A stretch of DNA of 64,000 nt from Arcticibacterium luteifluviistationis (lineage in GTDB: Bacteria; Bacteroidota; Bacteroidia; Cytophagales; Spirosomataceae), in NCBI RefSeq assembly GCF_003258705.1, contig NZ_CP029480.1, positions 1,860,001 through 1,924,000 on the forward strand, read 5' to 3'. Made by a program: the position numbers and the translations under genes. Each line of letters opens with the position of its first letter. Position 1 is the stretch's first letter. The notes beneath the pieces were generated by a model. It ran no database searches. It was not told where the DNA came from and worked only from the letters and a program-made list of their open reading frames with translations. Shown piece after piece: positions 60,565-64,000 of this stretch.

Positions 60565-62853
60565 ATGGCATTTAAAAGAATTTTAGGGACACTATTTATT
60601 TTTCTTGGACTTTTTCAAACTGGGTTTTCTCAATTAAGTATTGGGTTTCCATCGGAGCGGGCTGTATTTCAAAGAGATAACTTTAATAAAGGTTCTATCT
60701 CTGTTTACGGAATTGGTCCAGTAAACGCTGATGCCATCGAAGGAAGGCTGGTTCCGGTTACTTCAGGCCAAGGTGTTAGTACAGACTGGCAGGTGATTGA
60801 TAGTAATCTTCTTAATGGTGCTTATTCTGGTGAAGTGCAAGGTGTAGGTGGTTGGTACAAGTTAGAGGTTAGGGCTATTGTAAATGGTAATATCTCATCA
60901 TCATCAACGGTTTATAAAGTTGGAATTGGTGAAGTATTCATGGTAGCAGGTCAATCAAATGCTCAGGGATTCTTGGCTTTCAATCCACCTGTGGGAGCTT
61001 TTGATGATAGAGTAAATGGCTACGGGTATTATGATAAGAATTCAATTACTGAAAATCCTACTTTAACAGATATACGCCACTTAGATAGAGAATTGAATAT
61101 TGGTCCTCATGGTCAAAGTGCGTGGGCTTGGGGGCAATTGGGCGATTTGTTAGCCGCTAAGCTTAATGTGCCCATTCTTTTCTTTAACGTAGCCTATGAG
61201 GGAACTACCATTGAAAACTGGGTTAGTAGTTCTGAAGGGTTGCCGACATTTAATGAAGGCTTAGGAACGGAAATAGAAGGTGGAGCACCTTATTCTTTTA
61301 TGAGGGTTATCTTACAGAATCATGTTTCTGTTTACGGTCTTAGATCCATTATTTGGATGCAAGGCGAGAATGACTTTAATACAAAACAAATTGATTATAA
61401 AAATCGCTTAAATGCGTTGGTGAAAAAGGTAACTACGGATACCGGAAAGAATATCAATTGGATGGTTAGTAGAACATCCTATATTTTTGATAGAACCTAT
61501 GGTCAAATTATTGCCGCTCAAAATGAAGTGGTGGCAGACAATAGTAATGTTTTCTCAGGCCCCTTTACAGATATAATTCAAAATCCAAGAACAGATGGTG
61601 TGCATTTGTCTTATGACGGAATATCAGAGTTGGCCCATGCTTTTGATAGAGATCTTAGTTATAGTGTAATTCAGTCAATGTCTCCTAGTTTGGGAACCGA
61701 AATTGAAGAGCTGAAGTATGCATGTACTTCTGACAATAACATAAATGTCTCAGCCGTGAAAAGTGGTTTTGTAGAATATAAATGGGCTAATGGTTCCACC
61801 GCAAATTTCATGTCTATAGTAAGTGGTGATGCTTCTGGTCTTTTAAGAGATGCGATCGGGAATTATCATTTGACAGAAAAGATAACTGTGAATGGCTTAA
61901 TGCCTCCCGCTCCAAGTGTTGTGGCTGAAAATGATGGTGTAGCTTGTATAGGTGATGATGCTAGGTTTTTTATAAATACTACCGCTAATCAAGTAGAATG
62001 GTCAGATGGTACTACGGGTTATGAGTTTTTAACTAAAACTACCGATCCTGTTTATGCTATTCAAACTGATCAATATGGATGTAAGTCTGCTAGATCTTCT
62101 ACTTTAAGGGCATCTTTTACGCCTACACCGGAACCTCCAGCGGTAACAAGTCTTTTCAATAGTTATGGTGCATGTGATGGTGAATCAATTGTACTTAAGG
62201 CTACTTCAGATAATAGGATATTTAGATGGAGTACAGGTGAATGGGGTGACCAACTTGTTATTAATGGAGTAGGAGAGAGGGAGTATAAAGTTTTAACTAT
62301 TACTGAAAATGGGTGTGAATCGGATTTCTCAGAACCTATAACCGTAAGCATATTTGAAAGACCTACGCCACCTTCATTGTTTAAGTCAGGTCCTTACTCC
62401 GTAGGTGTGTCTGACCTTGAAAATTACGATGGATTTGAATGGTACTTTGAAGGTCAATTATTGGCAGGACAAGAAGAACCAGAAGTGTTAGCAAACAAAA
62501 ATGGCTTTTATTCTGTTAAAGGTTATGAAAAGCACCCCGAACCATATACCTCTACTTGTACCTCAAATAATTCTGGATTGTTCTCATATGAAAGAAGTCC
62601 TGAACATAATGGATTGATCGTCTATCCCAATCCGGTAGTTGATGGCGAATTTTCCTTAACATCAGATGTTCCTTTGGATGCTATAGTGTCTTTAAAAGAT
62701 GCCAAAGGTAGGATTTTGATTAGTCCGTTTGCCATTACTAAATTGAGCTATCCGCAAAAAATTAAGCTCTCTGGAGAAGTGCCTTCAGGTATTTATTACC
62801 TTACGCTAGACTACGAAGGGTTGAAAAAAAGATTTAAGTTGTTTTTTGAATAG
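60565..62853 (+). CDS. Secreted SGNH (sialate O-acetylesterase-like) protein with T9SS sorting domain
   Basis: A 762-residue exported protein. Signal peptide (about 1-23, GFSQ); a SASA/CE-type SGNH esterase domain (about 115-375) with MVAGQSNAQG (nucleophile Ser131), IIWMQGENDF and the Asp-His pair in TDGVHLSYDG (Asp344, His347); three Ig/PKD-like repeats (about 385-600) recognised by KWANGST, EWSDGT and RWSTGEW; and a C-terminal T9SS type A sorting domain (about 685-762; LIVYPNPVVDGEFSL, YYLTLDYEGLKKRF). Likely removes acetyl groups from extracellular glycans. ATG 60565 is preferred to an in-frame TTG at 60550. Its end overlaps the convergent methyltransferase gene by 43 bases. Confidence 0.88.
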   Translation: MAFKRILGTLFIFLGLFQTGFSQLSIGFPSERAVFQRDNFNKGSISVYGIGPVNADAIEGRLVPVTSGQGVSTDWQVIDSNLLNGAYSGEVQGVGGWYKLEVRAIVNGNISSSSTVYKVGIGEVFMVAGQSNAQGFLAFNPPVGAFDDRVNGYGYYDKNSITENPTLTDIRHLDRELNIGPHGQSAWAWGQLGDLLAAKLNVPILFFNVAYEGTTIENWVSSSEGLPTFNEGLGTEIEGGAPYSFMRVILQNHVSVYGLRSIIWMQGENDFNTKQIDYKNRLNALVKKVTTDTGKNINWMVSRTSYIFDRTYGQIIAAQNEVVADNSNVFSGPFTDIIQNPRTDGVHLSYDGISELAHAFDRDLSYSVIQSMSPSLGTEIEELKYACTSDNNINVSAVKSGFVEYKWANGSTANFMSIVSGDASGLLRDAIGNYHLTEKITVNGLMPPAPSVVAENDGVACIGDDARFFINTTANQVEWSDGTTGYEFLTKTTDPVYAIQTDQYGCKSARSSTLRASFTPTPEPPAVTSLFNSYGACDGESIVLKATSDNRIFRWSTGEWGDQLVINGVGEREYKVLTITENGCESDFSEPITVSIFERPTPPSLFKSGPYSVGVSDLENYDGFEWYFEGQLLAGQEEPEVLANKNGFYSVKGYEKHPEPYTSTCTSNNSGLFSYERSPEHNGLIVYPNPVVDGEFSLTSDVPLDAIVSLKDAKGRILISPFAITKLSYPQKIKLSGEVPSGIYYLTLDYEGLKKRFKLFFE

Positions 62854-63377
62854 TAGTCCCAAATAACAATACCAGCCGATATACTTACATTTAAAGAGTG
62901 TTTCGTGCCAAATTGTGGGATTTCTACTATTTCATCAGATATTCGAACAATTTCATCTTCTACGCCAAATACTTCATTTCCAAAAACAAAAGCATACTTG
63001 CTTTCCGAATCGATTTTGAAATTTTCTAGCGAAGTACTCGTATTTGCTTGTTCTATAGAAATGATTTTATAATTCTCATCCTTTAATGCTTTGACGGCCG
63101 CTAGGGTGGTTTCAAAGTAGTTATGTTCTACTGACTCCGTAGCTCCAAGTGCTGTTTTCTCTATTTCTCTGTTTGGAGGCTGACCAGTAATTCCACAAAG
63201 ATAAATTTTGGTAATTCTGAATGCATCTGCCGTTCGGAAAATTGAGCCGACATTTTGAAGGCTTCGGATATTATCAAGGACTAAACAAATAGGAGCTTTA
63301 TTGCTTTTTTTGAATTCTTTTGGGCTAATTCGGCCCAACTCCTCCATGCTTGTTTTTTTTATTTCGGTAGATGGCAT
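62811..63377 (-). CDS. SpoU/TrmH-family RNA 2-prime-O-methyltransferase
   Basis: A 188-residue methyltransferase with the SPOUT trefoil-knot motifs: VLDNIRSLQNVGSIFRTADAF (motif 1), FVFGNEVFGVEDE (motif 2) and EIPQFGTKHSLNVSISAGI (motif 3, SAM binding). The short length without an extra N-terminal domain resembles TrmL/TrmH-type tRNA enzymes; the target nucleotide is unknown. It overlaps the 3-prime end of the esterase gene by 43 bases. Confidence 0.9.
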   Translation of the reverse strand: MPSTEIKKTSMEELGRISPKEFKKSNKAPICLVLDNIRSLQNVGSIFRTADAFRITKIYLCGITGQPPNREIEKTALGATESVEHNYFETTLAAVKALKDENYKIISIEQANTSTSLENFKIDSESKYAFVFGNEVFGVEDEIVRISDEIVEIPQFGTKHSLNVSISAGIVIWDYYSKNNLNLFFNPS

Positions 63378-63418
63378 AATAATTGAGTTACTTGATGTAT
63401 ACAGGAATAAGATATCAT

Positions 63419-64000
63419 ATGCGTGTTTTCACATCAATAATACTTCTCACTGCTTTAAGTTTTCAGGGAAAGGCACAAAGTACCTCAACTGACGCCAAAG
63501 CACAAAATAATGAAGCTCAAAATAATGAGATCGTTAACCAACAAATCCAGATTTCAAAAACCGTAGATGACCCAAATTGTCAAACGGATTATGGAAATGA
63601 GGTGAATGTTGTTAATACGGTCATAAAGGGGGCTTCTGAAGGTTGTTTAGAGATTAAAGCAACGGATTATATTGATCTCGGAGAATTCTTTGATTCGGAA
63701 TATGGAAGTACCTTCGATGCTCAAATAGTGAGTGAAATTCCAGGTACAGATCCTGTAGATCCTGGCACAGATCCAGTAGACCCAACTCCAGATACTGAAA
63801 AGCAATGTGAAGACTTTTCGAATCATGGTCCCTCTAATCCCCACCTCTATGCACAGTCTTCTTCAAACTCTTTTGTGGGTGATTTAGTAGCAAAGTACAC
63901 TCCAGAATATAAAATTGAAGGTTTAACGGATTGGAAGTTATTGACTACTGCTGGATCAGTTATTCCCGGTTCCGATAAAAAATATCATTATTATAAAGAA
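63419..64000 (+). CDS. Secreted protein, N-terminal part (runs off the window)
   Basis: The first 194 codons of a larger gene with no stop before the window end. A signal peptide (about 1-20, MRVFTSIILL...GKAQ) is followed by a Gln/Asn-rich stretch, then a short segment ATDYIDLGEFFDSEYGSTFDAQIV that has the form of the GxGS-x-F-x-A unit common in exported Bacteroidota proteins, a Pro/Asp-rich linker PGTDPVDPGTDPVDPTPDT, and a new domain. I cannot name the family; an Rhs/YD-repeat or adhesin-type surface protein is possible. It is divergent from the methyltransferase gene by 41 bases. Confidence 0.72.
   Translation, partial: MRVFTSIILLTALSFQGKAQSTSTDAKAQNNEAQNNEIVNQQIQISKTVDDPNCQTDYGNEVNVVNTVIKGASEGCLEIKATDYIDLGEFFDSEYGSTFDAQIVSEIPGTDPVDPGTDPVDPTPDTEKQCEDFSNHGPSNPHLYAQSSSNSFVGDLVAKYTPEYKIEGLTDWKLLTTAGSVIPGSDKKYHYYKE

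Overview
The window is a dense, low-GC stretch of ordinary chromosome from a member of the Bacteroidota, most likely the order Cytophagales. The evidence is type IX secretion (T9SS) C-terminal sorting domains on two secreted proteins, a PorE-like OmpA/PD40 protein, a LytS/LytTR two-component pair, TonB-dependent receptors, families largely confined to the phylum (DoxX/BT_3928-type, DUF1599, AURKAIP1/COX24 mini-protein), and repeated TAnnTTTG promoter boxes with almost no Shine-Dalgarno sequences. I see no prophage, insertion sequence, CRISPR array, tRNA or rRNA.

Layout. 1-7.4 kb: end of rplS, dapF, rho, an OmpA-like/HhH membrane pair, then aroK, a DoxX-type protein and DUF1599 (minus strand) and folP. 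7.5-16 kb: a T9SS-exported fibronectin type III protein, an unusual thiolase/AMP-ligase pair running into a TonB receptor, then queD, lpxB and a small lipoprotein. 16-25 kb: a lone sufB with inverted repeats at its promoter, a DUF5694 protein, a SirB1-like protein, the sugar-nucleotide genes galE-rfbB-rfbA, a BON-LysM protein, kdsC and a membrane-bound LytTR regulator. 25-38 kb: FKBP isomerase and Prc protease, lon, a partial histidine operon (hisH-hisA-GNAT-hisF), a LytTR gene, a LytTR response regulator with its kinase, and a phosphohexomutase.

38-54.8 kb: a cobalamin riboswitch with its BtuB-type receptor, a vanadium-haloperoxidase-like lipoprotein that has lost key active-site residues, dnaG, a large zinc metalloprotease, the PorE-like protein, ssb, mutY, and an HU / TPR / 29-residue basic protein / RNase G group. 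54.8-64 kb: lipoproteins, a DM13 protein, an SpmA-SpmB fusion, a VanX-like dipeptidase, pheS, a T9SS-exported SGNH esterase, a SpoU methyltransferase, and the start of a large secreted protein that leaves the window.

Most genes are housekeeping: cell envelope precursors (dapF, lpxB, kdsC, rfbAB, galE), cofactors (folP, queD, B12 uptake), proteolysis and folding (lon, prc, FKBP), replication and repair (dnaG, ssb, mutY) and transcription/RNA decay (rho, RNase G). I found no clear multi-gene novel system. The best leads are the thiolase with Gly in place of its second catalytic Cys plus a shortened ligase, the degenerate haloperoxidase, the GNAT gene locked by overlaps inside the his operon, the lone sufB with a palindromic operator, and a terminator-bounded ORF-free stretch (33.35-33.6 kb) that may encode a small RNA. 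Several true starts are GTG or TTG, and several lie downstream of the longest possible ORF start.
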